Shown: positions 38,901 through 52,409, counted from the first letter of the stretch. The stretch: 64,000 nucleotides of DNA from Polyodon spathula (GCF_017654505.1 NC_054553.1:3205001-3269000), one strand, 5' to 3'. Notes: a model not told the origin generated them from the sequence alone. Numbers and translations are program-made.

Positions 38901-39688
38901 GTAAGAAATTAAGAACATATGTCATATGATATTGCATACTCGTTATTGTCTATAAGTGTATTTTTTATTTTATTCCCGTGAATCATATTTTCAAGGGGCA
39001 GGGTAAATAACTTATTTTAGTTTTTGCTCTAAAAAAAGAAAATATTTATTTAGATGCACTTATACCCTTCACACATTATATATATATAAATAACATTTTA
39101 ATCATGATTCAAAAGAGTAGATCCCGGGCAGCATCATATAAGAAGCCTGTAACAAAAATCTAAAGGGATGGTTAGGCAGCATTGCAGTGACTCACATTTA
39201 CAGCGTGTTGTGTTGAAACCTGAGGCATGAATTTTGCAGGTTTTTTTGACAAGTCACTCTATGGTAAAAGTGTTTATTCTGACCCATTTTACTGCACTTT
39301 ACAGTATTTGCCTATGCTTTGCAATAATTACAGAATTGTGTGTGCCTGTGATCATTGCAGCGTTAAGTTAGTGCTGTGAAGTACTGGTTTTAAAAGCGCT
39401 GCCCAGTCTCATTCAAGATATCAAGGGTGTGATCAAGCGATGTGGTGCCAATTGGCTTGCCCTGCACCTGGCCTGGCCGTGCCGTTTTGTGTCAAAGTTG
39501 CAGGGGAGTTTACATGTGAGTGCCCCAGCATGAGGATACAACAATTTAACTCTTAACTTCACATGTCAGTTCACTGCACAGCAGGAAAGTGCAATCAAGA
39601 TCAGAGTAGATGTAAGAATTGAAGTTCCCACACAAATGTTAAGATGTTAGACAGCGGTATAGCCATTATCCATTAAAGAGGAGTTTAA

Positions 39689-39692
<4 letters not shown>

Positions 39693-39764
<72 letters not shown>
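39693..39764. repeat. (TA)n microsatellite in mxra5 intron 1
   Basis: About 36 TA units. Confidence 0.97.
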
Positions 39765-39768
<4 letters not shown>

Positions 39769-40337
39769 AGGGATTCCAGCAGAAATCAGCTAACCAGATA
39801 GGAAGTAAGACAAAAACAGCACAAGCTAAACCTGTCTGTGCAAACATGTTCTGTGCTATATGAAGACGAGGTAACGACAAGTACTTTTCAACAGCACTAG
39901 CTTCTGGCTCATGATAATGATCTGACTGCTAATGATTTTAGCTGTTAGCGACTGTAGGGAAGGGCTTCATTCCTTACAGCAGGCTGGAAAGGGTTAAACA
40001 GAGAGTCACAGTGGCAGCTGAGCCATCATGGACAGAGAGCACAGACCTGACAGCTACTTGACATCTGAACTCCTTCACAGCCACAGATGGGGAGGGCGAT
40101 TGGGGAAGGAGGCTAGACCGCTTTCTGTACCCCCAGGCAGGAGAGCAGAATGATTAGTAAACTGTTTAAACAGACAGTACTGTAGCTGTTACCACCCTCA
40201 GATTAAATAGCCCCCTCACCGCATTACTGACAGGGGCTCAGCTTGAGGGGTTAAATCACATTATATAAATGAGCAGCCACTAGCCTGATATAGTGGCATG
40301 TGGGAGCCGTGGCCTAAAATCCCAACTAGTAGTTAGC

Positions 40338-40400
<63 letters not shown>
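40338..40400. repeat. (TTA)n microsatellite in mxra5 intron 1
   Basis: About 20 trinucleotide units; the Tyr-run ORF across it is not a gene. Confidence 0.97.
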
Positions 40401-40403
<3 letters not shown>

Positions 40404-41341
40404 TTTAGTCTGCAAATAAAAAAAAATTCTAGTTCAGCTTGTTGTGGCTTGCGTTCATTAATGGGTTTTTTTTTTGCAAGCTTGAGTTTGACAGAATTAG
40501 ACATGAATTCGCTATCACAGCCAGATGCAGTGATGAAATTCTAATTGTGTGGATTGACGAGGCAGAACAGGTTAAAGTAAAATTGTAGATGAATGCATAT
40601 AAACTGCAGCTCCGCTGGCATCAGAATTACACAAGTAGGGCATTGGTCTCAAACTTGGCATACTACAATTGGCTTTTTATATAAATTACATTTTTCTACA
40701 TGCATAACTGTATAAAATGGTTTTGATTTAATGTCACATCTTACAGTAGTAAATCAAAAAATATATATATCAAGGTTTTCAAACACAGCAATACTAAAAA
40801 CCGATATTATGTTCTATGGAACACATTAATTTTGTAAATGCTGTCAATTGTTATTGAGAGCTCAAACTCAATAGCAAGTTACAGCAAGGTTTAAACATGT
40901 CTACAAACGCTGAGTAAATGTTAATGCAGACTTGTATGTATTGCGTATTAAAGTCCAGGTCAGGTTTCAATTAAAGAAAAACACATTTATTTAAAACAAC
41001 ATTTAAATACAGAGCAGCAGGTAACATTCACTCCACTGTATAGATGTCATTTACCCTGCCAATCAGGTTAAACCACAGCTGCTTCACATATCCGTTTAGT
41101 AATGTCCAATACACCACACCAACCTGCCATACAGAAGAAGTTAAACAGTCAGCTTGTGATGTTCAACATGAGTTAGTTTTGTACTTTATTCTTTCACTCT
41201 GTGTTATTTGTAGGCATGTGGTAATGATCACAGTCTACTGATATGTGATACTCAATATAAACTAATACATGAAATTTAAACCATTAACCAACCTATTCCC
41301 TCTTTGACCAGGGCAGATGATTTAGTGTGTGGAGCAGGGAG

Positions 41342-42739
41342 ATGTCACCGCTGAGCATTGCTCCGACCTGGGCCCTGGCTGGCCTTGCCCTTCTGTTTGG
41401 GTTGCCCCTCGCCTTGCATGCCTGCCCCCAGTCCTGCAGCTGCCCCAGTCCCAATGAAGTGCACTGCACCTTCCGTCACCTCACCTCCGTGCCACCCAGT
41501 CTCCCCCAAGACACCCAACGGATCAACCTGGGGTAGGAGACGGAGCTCTTACTCATGCAAAGCAAGCAAGACAGTCCTTTTGTGTGCTGCACTAATCTGT
41601 GCAGGTCTGGAGGTCATAGACATGGACTTCATGTGGTTCATGATATTTAACTGCAGTAAATGTGTCTTGATTAATAGATACAGTATTGAGGTAAATAGAA
41701 ATAACGATGACATGATACAACACATTTAGCATCAATTAGTCTATAACAAATGAATTCGTCAAATATGTGAATGGACAGGATAAATAAGAAGCGTGGGCAT
41801 GTTTGAGGTCTGATCATATTGAAATACACAGTGTATCAGACCTGAAACATGCCCACAACAAATAGACTTTCTTAAAAACTAACAACATAATCATGGTCTC
41901 CAATCCTCTGTATGAAATGCTCTCCTCTTCAGCTACAACAATATCCAAGCTGTGGGGGTCTCCGAGTTCTCAGGTCTCAGCCGCCTGGAGATGCTGATGT
42001 TGCACGGGAACAACATCGGGCTTGTGTCCAAAGGGGCATTCCAGCACATGCAGTCTCTCCAGGTAACTTTGCTTACTCTACTCTAAACCAGAAGCACTTA
42101 GTAGCACTTTTGAACCCCCTGAATGGTTTTACTACCTCTCATTATCTTCACTGTTACCCTGATCACTGAAAAGGATTGCTCTGTAGCGCTGGACCTAGTT
42201 TATTTGAACAACGATAAGGCGGAACAGTGAAGTTGGTAACACCATTCTGAGGTCTGCACAATAGTTTCAAGGGTAGCACACTACAGCTCTTCTGTCACAA
42301 ACCCCACCAATAACTGACAAAACAGTTTGTTTATTTTTTCACTCCCAGATCCTCAAACTCAGCTACAACAAGCTGAAGGTCGTCAGCCCTCGGACCTTCA
42401 GAGGCTTAGCCCGTCTGGTCCGCCTCCACCTGGATCACAACGTCATCGAGTTCATAGAGCCTTTTTCCTTCATCGGGTTAACGGCACTCAGGCTGCTGCA
42501 GCTGGAAGGGAACCACTTGAGGGACCTGCACCCCCACACCTTCGTGACGCTCTCCTTTCTCGGGCGCTTCTGGGGTTCTTCCATCCGTCACCTCTACCTC
42601 TCCGACAACCGGCTGCAGTTCCTTCTGGCTGGAGCTCTGCAACCCTTGGGCGACCTGGAGGTGCTCCATCTCCACGGCAACCCCTGGACCTGTGACTGTC
42701 AGCTGCAGTGGCTGGTGGAGTGGAACAGGAAGGCCGATG
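41342..42739 (+). other. mxra5: mxra5 exons 2-4: signal peptide and leucine-rich repeat domain
   Basis: Exon 2 encodes the leader and the LRR N-cap and ends at 'INLG', as in the family. Exon 3 (130 bp) adds two repeats ending in MLMLHGNNIGL...SLQ. Exon 4 adds the remaining repeats (LVRLHLDHNVIEF, LRLLQLEGNHL, IRHLYLSDNRLQF) and the C-cap. Reading past either donor meets stops quickly, which supports the splicing. Confidence 0.92.
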
Positions 42740-45700
42740 GTACGACTAGTAATCTGGAAGAGGGGTGGGGAAACGTGTCTTTAAACCATAATCCCATCCC
42801 AGTTCCAAAACTTGTGAAATCAAGAGTCCAGCACCAGAAAATCAGTGTACAGTTTACATTTTTTAACTAATCTAGCACAAGATTGTAAGGTTTTAAACAA
42901 TATTTTCTTTCTCGCAGGGGTGATAAAGTGCAAGAAAGAGCGAGAGTCAGAGAGCTGCGCCTTGTGTTTCTCTCCTCAATCCCTCAACGGCAGCCAAGTC
43001 TTCCAACATTCCCCGGAAGAACTCTCCTGCGATAAACCAGAGATCCAGTCTCACCTGAAGCAAAGTGAGAATGTCTGGGAGGACTCAAAGCCTGAACCCT
43101 TGTCCTCTCAAGACTTTCTGCCCCCGTTGGGCCAACTCACCTTTGTCCTGTCGGATAACCAGGAAAACGTGGCCCACGTTGGCTGCAAAGTCAAGCTCGC
43201 AAGAGAAGGAGCACCGGTGGTCTGGGAGCACCTAGGTGAGCAGGGAGAGCTGGCAGTCAATGTAAGCTTGCAAGCCTTGCTGGAATGCAAGATTGAGAAG
43301 GATGACCTTCAAAGACTGTGGAGGCTCATCGCCTATTACTACGAGAGCCCTGCTATACTACAACGGGGTCAGATGTTACAGAATGCATCCCAAACTACCT
43401 TCCAGTACAGGCAGGTACCAAGTGAAGATACCCCCTATTTTACAGAGCTCAAGGGACACCTGCAAGCAGAGCCAGCCTGGCTGTTGCAGCCCAATGTGAG
43501 TGTCCAGCTAAACAGAAAGAAAACCACCACTACAAAGCTGGTCCTGAATTACACCACCCATATCTCACACAGCTTCAGCAGCTGGGAGGAGCACGACTCT
43601 GTCCCCACCACCTGGGTCATGATACGAAGAGGGCCTGAGGGGAGGGTGAAGGCTGCTCTGGATAGGACCAGGGTAACTCTGGGATGTGAAGTGGTGAGTT
43701 CTGGGAAAGTTAAATTTGAGTGGATCCTTCCAGATTTGTCTAGAGCCAATGCTTCTCACAACCGTCTGGTGGTATCTAAAAATGGCAATTTAGTTATAAA
43801 GCCTGTGGATGTTTCAGACTCAGGGGTTTACTATTGCCTTGCCCAGAGTGAGGATGAAGTTGATTTGGTGCCTTTCAGGTTAACTGTGAGGGAACTACTG
43901 CTCAGCCCAGAGACCCTAAATGGCAAAGAAATGTCTTTATACAGTGGCGACTCTCTAACTCTTCCTTGCACTGTCTCCTTGCCTCCCCCCAACAATATCA
44001 GCTGGTTCCTCCCTCAAAATATAATCTTATTACCATTGACCCGAAGCAATAGAAGGTATGTTTCGCAGAACGGGACCCTGATCATCACAAAGGCTTCCCA
44101 AGAGGACGCTGGGGAATACAGCTGCTTGGCCAACAACCTTTATGGGGCGGACATGCTTTCCCATCTCGTCGTAATCAAAGAAAAAGTGAATCCAGGTCCA
44201 TCCCAGCCAGGTGGGCACGGTAACAAGTCAACAGTCAGAATGTCCTACCAGAGGTACCAGTCAATAGAGGAGGAGGAACTGGGGTCAGGTGGAGAGGAAC
44301 CGCAGAGTGGCAGGGTGGAAACCCATGTGGTCTCTGACAAGACCACCAAGAGGCCTCCAGGTACAGTCCAAAAGGGGTCTACCAGTCAGGACCAGCAAGG
44401 AAGGAAGTCATGGGAGGGCAAGAGGAGAACAAACCTGTCAGTAAAAGACATTGACCCCAAACGCTGGGCTCAGTTACTGGCCAAAGCTCATGCTAAGCCC
44501 CCTGCTGAGACAAACTCTGCCATTCCTGAAATATATGAAAACACTATAACTCAGGAGGTGCCGATGCCACCTGGATACACTGAAAAAGAGTCTGCATCTG
44601 CAGAAGATGAATTTGAACCCTTGCAGCCAACTCCAACATTACTCCCAATGCAGACTCCTGAGACAGCAACGTCTCCTCAATACATAGAACCAGGTCTGCC
44701 TAAAACGATGTCAGTAACGCCCAGTCAAAACGTGTTTCCCTCAACCCATTCAAACAGCCGAGGGCCAACACCTGGCGTACAATGGAAGGCACAGGCTCTG
44801 AAACCAGACAACAAAATGCAGGAAGGCCAAAAAACTAGAGTCACCGTGGAAGGAAAGCCCATTGGGCGGACGCCTCAACAGAGACGCCGAAGACCCTTTC
44901 AGCGCCGATATCGTCCAATTGCATCTTCTCAGAAACCACTGCCACGTTCCCCTTTCCCGACACAAAGTAGCTTTACACCAATGGTCAGGATTCGCCCCGT
45001 TTCAATCAACAGAAAGCAGGCAGGAGAAATCACAGATTTGAAAAAAAACAGCTCAAGCAGAGTTGGAAGTATACAAACCAATTCAGGTCCCACCGTATCT
45101 TCTGGGTTGAGACCAATTTCCATCCCCAGCAGGAAAGCTATTATAGTTCAAACAGACCACCTCCCAACCAAAACAAAAGAAGCAAAAGCTACATCATCAC
45201 CCACCTTCAAAAATGAAAAGGACAAGAATTCTGGCCCACATGATGCATTTTCTGGAGCACATCATGGCCTGCAGTTGGCTGCCACCAAGACCCCTAAAGC
45301 TATTGAATCAACAGGAAAGGGCAGTAGCTTTATTGCCTCTTCAAACTACAGACTCCAGACCACCCAAGCACCTATGAGGGAACAACACAAGTCAGTAAAT
45401 GATATCTTACATGGCAAGAATGACAATAATATCTTGCCCTCAGCCAACAATGTAGGGAAAATTGTTTGGTTTCCCAAAGAGACAAAGCTTCAAATCTTTC
45501 CATCTGAAACATCTTCTACCAGGATAATTTTCCACCAATCCACCAGGAGTGAAAAAAGAGGTACTACCCTTCAGACACCCATTGAAAAACAGTGGAGGGC
45601 TACAGAACAGCCAAGGTTTGAAATAACAAAAGCTTTGCCCCCTGTTATGATGCAACCTCCGGCACAGAAAACAAACATCAAACCTCCATATATGCCAGTG

Positions 45701-48700
45701 TCTTTTCCTTCACAGTCTACACTGTCCCCTCCTTTAGCAAAACCTGTGCCTACCCCCCTTCCCCCAAAACCTAAAACCACGTTTCCTGCAGGATATTCTC
45801 AAAAGCCAAAGCATACATCTTTAATAGCATCAAGTTCAGGGAAATCCACTGGGGCATCTGAGAAAGCTGTAAATAGAGGACAGGCCTTCCAGGAATCAAG
45901 CAGCCTTCAAAGGGAAACTCAGTCAAAAATAATCAAAGGGCATGAAGGTTCTTTGAGAAGCAAATCAGAAAGCCCCCTGAATCCAGTTGTACAGGGGAAC
46001 AATCCCCATTCCTCTCGTAAATACCCCAAGGCAGGTTTCCAAGCACCTCCTACCTACCACCCTTCCATCACCACTTTCCCCTGGGCCGCTAATAGCAGGC
46101 CCCCAGCCTGGCCCTCAAATCACGGCTCTCTGTGCTACCCATCACACCCCAACAGGGCTTGGCCTTTCCACCACTTTGACACCAGAGACTCTGTGGTTAC
46201 TAACCGTCCAGAAATCACAGCTGTGACTGCCAAACCAACTGTCTTTGTCCCTGTGACAGCTTCCCTAACTGAAATACAAATTCTGTACCCAACCGTTCAT
46301 CCTCCAAAAAGCTCCACCGAAAGCAGAGCTGGAGAATCTATGCTGCGATCCAGACTGTGGAACCGATACAGGCATCCCTCTGTTGACCCCTACCATCCTG
46401 TGCAGGCAGGCAGAAGCGTTGCCAACCAGCCCAGCTTGCATCCTCAACCGTCCCCGGCCTCTCCAAAGCACTACAGGCCAGTGACCCCAATATACACGTC
46501 TCTACCTTTTACCACAAGCCAGCCTTCCTCTACCCCAAGTGTTTTATTTGGCGGACGCTGGCACTACAACCACTGGCTACCAAGGAAATCCAGCACTGCA
46601 TTGCCATTCCCGAGTCTAATGGGCAAAGGAATGAAGCCGAGAATCTTTTCTGTGAATACAGTCAGTGTGCCAGCACTGGCAGAGACAAATGTGTTTCTGC
46701 CATGCAAGGCTTCAGGAGACCCCCCACCCTCATTGTCCTGGACCAAGGTATCCACAGGTAGGCGCTTCTATTTTCATCTTTTTAGAATGAGCTATTGTAG
46801 TTCCTGCTCAGCTGTGTCTAGCTAAGGTTTTTTTGTTGTTGTTGAAAAAAGTGGGATTCAGGAATCTGAACTACAGAATCTAAGATCACAGATTCTCAGA
46901 CCTAATAAATATATTACTGTAGACCATACAGCTGTCATATTTCAAAAAGAAAAAATAGTACTGAAGTTCTTGGAAATTTCACAATTAATAAAGAAAACTA
47001 GGTATTGGGGTCAAGTACGATCTTAGATCCGTCTACTGGGAAATTGAATAGAGAGAAACTTTACAGCCTAGACACTTTAAGCAGCAAGTGCCTTGTCTTG
47101 CTCTGTAGCTGGATACGCATGGGTTAATGTGAATTATACAAGACTGTGACTTTTAATCATTATGTCAGGATTTGGCACCACAGAGAGAGACTTTCATTGG
47201 CCTCCAAGTTTCCCAAACAGAGGTCCCTTTGCTGCTAAAGGTTCCTGCGGCAATGTTGGGATAGGAACCCCCTTGATGAGGGAATCCTTCTCTCTAACCC
47301 AATAACCTTTGTTCTTGTGACCTGCTAGAAGTGAAACTGATTAATTTGATGGAAATGATTACCTGCAGACATTACTTACCGACTGGTTTTTAACTTTTGA
47401 CCTTTATTTGGACAGGTGCTACTATGGAAGCCAACACAAGTCATGGTCAGAGGTTCGAAGTTTTACAAAATGGTACATTTGTAATTAAAAATGTACAGCT
47501 GCAAGACCGAGGGCAGTACCTCTGCACGGCACAGAATAAATTCGGGTCAGACCGGATGGTAATTACTCTTGCGGTTCTGACACAGCCTCCCAGGATTAAA
47601 ACTCCAACTTTGAAGGACATTACGGTCTATATAGGGCGTTCTGTTGACCTGGAGTGCATTGCAGAGGGCAAACCCCAGGCACAAATCTCCTGGATTCTTT
47701 CAGACAGGACATTTGTACGCAGTTCCGGGCCTGTTGACACTAGAGGAGCGCTCCTTCCCAATGGCACGCTAAGGCTACAAGCAGCCAACTTTTCCAGTAA
47801 GGGTGACTACAAGTGCATTGCCAGCAACGCAGCTGGTGCTGACACTGTGATGTACCACCTCCATGTAGCAGCTCTGCCTCCCTCTATCAACGAAGAGGCC
47901 TCAGAGAACGTAGCACTGACTGTTGCCCGTAGCGTCTACATCCACTGCACAGCCAGGGGGGAGCCCAAGCCCCTCCAGAAGTGGACCCTTCCTGGAGGGG
48001 TGCAGATAAAGCCCTCTCAGTTCTTAGGCAGAAGACTTTTTGTTTTCCCCAACGGGACGCTCTTTGTGATGAACGTTTCTCCATCCGATTCGGGAGTGTA
48101 TGAGTGTTCTGCCACAAACACAGTGGGTAGCAGCAAGCGATTGGTGCACCTGCACATCAAACATGAAACCAGCATCCCTAAGCACCCCTCACAGCAGCAC
48201 AGAGTGACAGCCATGTATGGGACCACCGTTTACCTGCACTGCCCAGTGTCTGAGGACACACAGCATGGAGCTCTTTGGAAACTCCCATCCAAAAAGCTGG
48301 TGGATTATCGCTACAGGTAAAATCATATTAATCGTATTATTACCATGGTTTAAATTTTTTTTTTAATTAATACATTTACATCGTTACCAACCACATTGTT
48401 TTTCTACAACACAGTATTTGCACCAGATCATTTTTATTTTCTAAAATTTAACGAGAGGGTGAATGAGTTAAAGAAGCCTTTTATAAGCCACACAGTTCCA
48501 CTCTGTTGGTCATGTATTTATTGCCCACTGATTTCCTTGTCTACAGCATGCAGTCCCATAGAAAAGTTTCAGAGAACCATAATTAATGTAAAGACAGTGT
48601 CCTCAAGTCAGCCACTTCCAAAAGCAGCATCTACGAACTGGATGGGAACATACAAACAGGAATTTTTCTTTCACACTTTTTGTTTGTTATAGAATTGATG

Positions 48701-50671
48701 TTGATGAGTCTCTTTTGTATTACAAAAGGGTTCAAGCAAAATAGTATTCTTTCTTTCTATTTCAGCCCAGAGAGACAAATCACAGCCTTCCCCAATGGCA
48801 CGCTAAGGATCCAGTCGCTAACGGAGCGAGATAGCGGCAATTACATCTGCATGTCCAGGAGCCTCAATGATGAGGACATGGCCCTCTTCCAGCTGGAGGT
48901 GTTGATGAAACCGCCCAAAATCAAGCACACAGGAGGAGCTCAGAAGAGTGTGTCTTACGGGGGAAACTTTCAAGTGGACTGCGTGGCTTCGGGGCTTCCA
49001 GACCCAGAGGTGACCTGGAGCCTCCCGGACGGGACCATGATCAACAATGCACTCCAGTCAGACGACAGCGGGGTGCGTTCCCGTCGCTACGTCATTGGAA
49101 ATGGGACTCTCTTCCTGAAGCAGATGGGTATGAGAGATGAGGGAGACTACACCTGCTACGCAGAGAACAAGCTGGGGAAGGACGAGATGAGAGTCAGCGT
49201 CAGGCTGGTCCCAGACTCTCCCAGCATCTTATTCAAGGAACAAACAGTGCTGTGGGGCAGAATCGGGGAGCCTGCTTACATGAAATGCGAGGCCACTGGG
49301 GAGCCGGCCCCGACAATCATATGGTTGTCCCCAAGAAATGACATAATCACAGTCTCCAACACCAGATACCAGGTACTTGGAGATGGCACTTTGGTTATCA
49401 GGCAGTTGGGTGTTGCAGACCGCGGGACGTACGCTTGTGTCGCACGAAACACAGAGGGAGACGACATAAAGAATGTGAAGCTGGAGGTTGAAGGCAAACA
49501 ACCTCAGATCAACAGACAAGCAGGAAACAGTACCATAAAGGCAACAGCAGTTTCCTATCAGACAAAGATGTTGGCCTGCAATGCGGAGGGTTTGCCTGAG
49601 CCACAGGTCAGCTGGACAACATCATACGGCATCACTCTGCCAACACCCTACTTGGGTGGCAGATTTCAGGTTCACAGGAATGGTAGTTTAGAACTGAGGG
49701 GCCTCAGAAGATCTGATGCAGGTCAGTTTCTATGTATGGCACGCAACGAGTTGGGAGAAGCAAGGCTGGAAGTTGAACTAGAAGTGATAGCTACAGCAGA
49801 AAGGCCCAGCTTCAAATTGCTTCAAAACGAAGCAGTTATCCTCAAACCAGGAGGTAAGGCCATCAACCTAGATTGTACTACACATGGTAAACCTGCTCCA
49901 CAGATCACATGGGTGCTGCCCAATGGCACCCTGCTGGCACCAGGCACCAGGCTCTTGAGGTTCCTTCATGTCAAGGGCAATGGGACACTACAAATACTGA
50001 GCTCTGTCTCAACCGATGCAGGGGTGTATCGATGCATGGCAAGAAATACTGCTGGACAGGCAGAAAAACGTTTTATCTTGGAGCCAGGGAGGAAACCGAA
50101 GCTGCAATGGACACCGGGGCAGGTGAGGGTTTCATACGGGGAAAACCTGAACCTTCACTGCTCTGTTGAGGGCTGGCCTCAGCCCACTATCTACTGGACT
50201 TTAGCCAACGGCCTGGTAATGGACAAGCCACAGGTTATCGGACGGGCATCCTATTTAATCAACGGCACTCTCCAGCTTCGTGAGACTCTCATCTCGGATA
50301 GAGGGACCTACTCTTGCAAAGCCACTAATGAGTTTGGCACTGCATCGGTGTCAATCCCGGTTACAGTAACAGTGTATCCTCCCCGTATCACCAATGCTCC
50401 TCCATCCATCACAAGGGTTAACAGGGGCTCTCCTGTGCAGCTGAGTTGCATTGCTTTCGGCATACCGAAGCCAGATATATCTTGGACTCTTCCAGGCCGC
50501 ACCACGCTTGTGCCTAGCAATCGCTTTGCCACTCAGGGTGGCATTCACATGACACCAGAGGGGAATCTTGTCATCCAGAACCCAGTGCTATTGAACTCAG
50601 GGATTTACAAATGTAACGTAAAGAATGCTCTTGGCATGGACTTCAAAGCCACATATTTGCAGGTGTTATGA
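41342..50671 (+). CDS. mxra5: Matrix-remodelling-associated protein 5 (adlican), LRR-Ig secreted protein
   Basis: Six coding exons: 41342-41532, 41933-42062, 42349-42739, 42918-46757, 47416-48316 and 48766-50671. All introns are GT-AG and the joined length is 7,359 nt, which gives 2,452 residues; human MXRA5 is about 2,830. Order of parts: signal peptide (1-27), cysteine-rich LRR cap (CPQSCSCPS), about six leucine-rich repeats, C-terminal LRR cap (NPWTCDCQLQW), two Ig domains, a long disordered Pro/Ser/Thr/Lys-rich middle, then ten Ig domains to the end. The related IGSF10 has the same architecture. MXRA5 fits better on details such as RFEVLQNGTFVIKNVQ, AALPPSI and KPSQFLGRRLFVFPNGT. It is known as an extracellular-matrix protein linked to adhesion and remodelling; no enzymatic residues are expected. 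The ATG at 41342 is chosen because it begins a good signal peptide. It converges with med12. Confidence 0.93.
42918..46757 (+). other. mxra5: mxra5 exon 5: 3.84-kb exon with Ig1-2 and disordered middle
   Basis: One uninterrupted exon of 1,280 codons. It starts GVIKCKKERES, completing the LRR cap. A family-specific region follows (WRLIAYYYESP, AWLLQPNVSVQLNRK). Then come two Ig domains with YYCLAQSED and YSCLANNLYGAD, a conserved block (DIDPKRWAQLLAKA) and a Pro/Ser/Thr-rich stretch with a basic cluster RRRRPFQRRYRP around residue 895. The exon ends in the first half of Ig3 (PCKASGDPPPSLSWTKVSTG). Confidence 0.92.
47416..48316 (+). other. mxra5: mxra5 exon 6: Ig3 (second half) to Ig6 (first half)
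   Basis: It enters in phase 1 after 'VSTG' with ATMEANT and completes Ig3 (DRGQYLCTAQNKFG). Ig4 (KGDYKCIASNAAGAD) and Ig5 (SGVYECSATNTVG) follow whole. The exon breaks inside Ig6 at VDYRYR, with donor ctacag|gtaaaa. Confidence 0.9.
48766..50671 (+). other. mxra5: mxra5 exon 7: Ig6 (second half) to Ig12 and stop
   Basis: It joins in phase as SPERQITAFPNGTL. Each following Ig domain shows the Cys-Trp core and a closing D-x-G-x-Y-x-C (GDYTCYAENKLG, GTYACVARNTEG, AGVYRCMARNTAG, RGTYSCKATNEFG; Ig9 has F in place of Y, AGQFLCMARNELG). It ends GIYKCNVKNALG...TYLQVL and TGA at 50669-50671, matching the family's C terminus. Confidence 0.92.
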
Positions 50672-51165
50672 AAAGAGACAAAGTATTGAAAAATACCAGA
50701 CTACTGGAATACAGCTCCGAACTCAGCAAATCACCCTCAAACCTATGAAATACAGTGTGTTAAAACTCAGCAAACTTTTGTTAAATACCTGTGATTTGTA
50801 CTATGCTAAGATCAAAGAACTGCATAGAAAAGCAAACTAAAGGGACTACCAAACTTAACACTACAGGTATCCACCAACTCAGCCTAGTTTGCATTCACTT
50901 TCAATTGATGGACTTAAGAGGGATGTTTTGAACTCGAAAAAGTCTGATGCCTCACAGATCACCACCCAAGACCCATTTTAAAATAATAAATGCAATGCCG
51001 TTTTTTTTTTTAAATTTATGAAAATGTTCAGGAGTAAAAAGTTTGATAGTGTTTGCAAATATTAAAATATGTATGTTGACACTTCTTTTATGAACACTCA
51101 GTACTGCTAGTTTTGTTTTTGCAACGTGGAATATTTTTTAAAGAAATAAAGATTTTTATATCTCC
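50672..51165 (+). other. mxra5: mxra5 3' UTR with two poly(A) signals
   Basis: AATAAA hexamers lie at 50985-50990 and 51145-51150, about 315 and 475 bp past the stop. Cleavage after the second would give the end shown; usage is unknown. Confidence 0.55.
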
Positions 51166-51177
51166 CCAGCATATGTG

Positions 51178-51180
<3 letters not shown>

Positions 51181-51228
<48 letters not shown>
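51181..51228. repeat. (TA)n microsatellite
   Basis: TA run just past the second mxra5 poly(A) signal. Confidence 0.95.
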
Positions 51229-51234
<6 letters not shown>

Positions 51235-52409
51235 TATTAAATCATCACGGCACAGTTTTGCATGTCATATAAAGCAGACGTTAGTGATTAAATATAGCCC
51301 AGAGTGTGAGTTTCCATATTCCACATTCCTTTTATCTTCACTAGTAATGCAGCCCCTTATTACTTTGTATTATACAAAAGATCAGGTAAGCCTGCTATTG
51401 ATTTACTACAAATTCATGATAGGTTAAATATTGGCATTTGGTTATTTTTGATGAGGTGCTCACCAGGGCTGAGCATAATCACCTCAATGAAGTACAAAAT
51501 ATATAGTCTGTATTGTCCTTAAGGGATTCTGCTATATAGTACAAACATCTTTACAGAGGAAAAAGAAGTATTGTGGTGCTTTGGTGAGGAAACATTTATT
51601 GCCCATTAATCCCACCCCGACCCCTTGTTTACAAGACACTTCAGTATCCCTGCAAAGGTCATTGTTCTTGATAGTCTCCTCTAACCACATATGCACAAGG
51701 TAGATTATTGTGATTCACAGATATGGGATAAGCTTTTTCAATATAAAATATAGATGTGTGCAGTTAGCAACCATCACTCTGACGGTTACATTAGACGGCA
51801 GCGACTGATTCTTCATGACTTGTGCTGCATTCATCCATCTTCATCTGCTGCCCCCTTTCCATCAGCAGTGCTGCATTCATCCATCTTCATCTGCTGCCCC
51901 CTTTCCATCAGCAGTGCTGCATTCATCCATCTTCATCTGCTGCCCCCTTTCCATCAGCAGTCTATACAGAATTGGTTTCTCCAACATGTTCTCATTAGTG
52001 AAGTTATTTACAGGTGATTGTATGAATAACTTTGTACAGCTTGTTAAAGTCTCTACAGAAGTATCAATAAACTGACAAAACCACCTCAGAAACTATTAAC
52101 CCACATGCATTCAATCTGTTGAAATCATATCTCACACAAAATAGACTTTAGTCTCGGTATTCAATTTGCAAGCTAACCAATGCTGGTATAAGTTTCTCCG
52201 TACTAAAAATAAGATGACTGTCGATTATACTTGGACTAGACGGAGTTATGCTTCCAAACACACTTATAAATGCAAATGTGATGCTGTGGATATATTTAAT
52301 ATGATTTACAGATATCAAAAGACTGAAAAACTCAGACATGATTTTAATAAGGAAAAAAAAAGAATTGTACAAATTGAAATAAAAAAATTGCATTATTATA
52401 ATTTTGTTG
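51229..52409. other. Intergenic space between the 3' ends of mxra5 and med12
   Basis: No gene. The only feature is the three-copy 46-bp tandem at 51823-51960. The overlapping Ser/Pro/His-rich ORFs across it are read-through of that repeat. Confidence 0.5.
51823..51960. repeat. 46-bp tandem repeat, exactly 3 copies
   Basis: Units starting at 51823, 51869 and 51915 begin 'tgctgcattcatccatcttc' and end 'ccctttccatcagcag'. The three appear identical, so the array is young. Confidence 0.97.

Noticed and set aside
40293..40544. ORF with a poly-Tyr run
   Set aside because: Produced by the (TTA)n microsatellite in mxra5 intron 1.
41342..50671. Assignment to IGSF10 rather than mxra5
   Set aside because: Both share the LRR-Ig plan and a similar C-terminal ending, but many internal stretches (Ig3 to Ig7 and the region after the LRR cap) match my recollection of MXRA5 better. 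A phylogeny would settle it.
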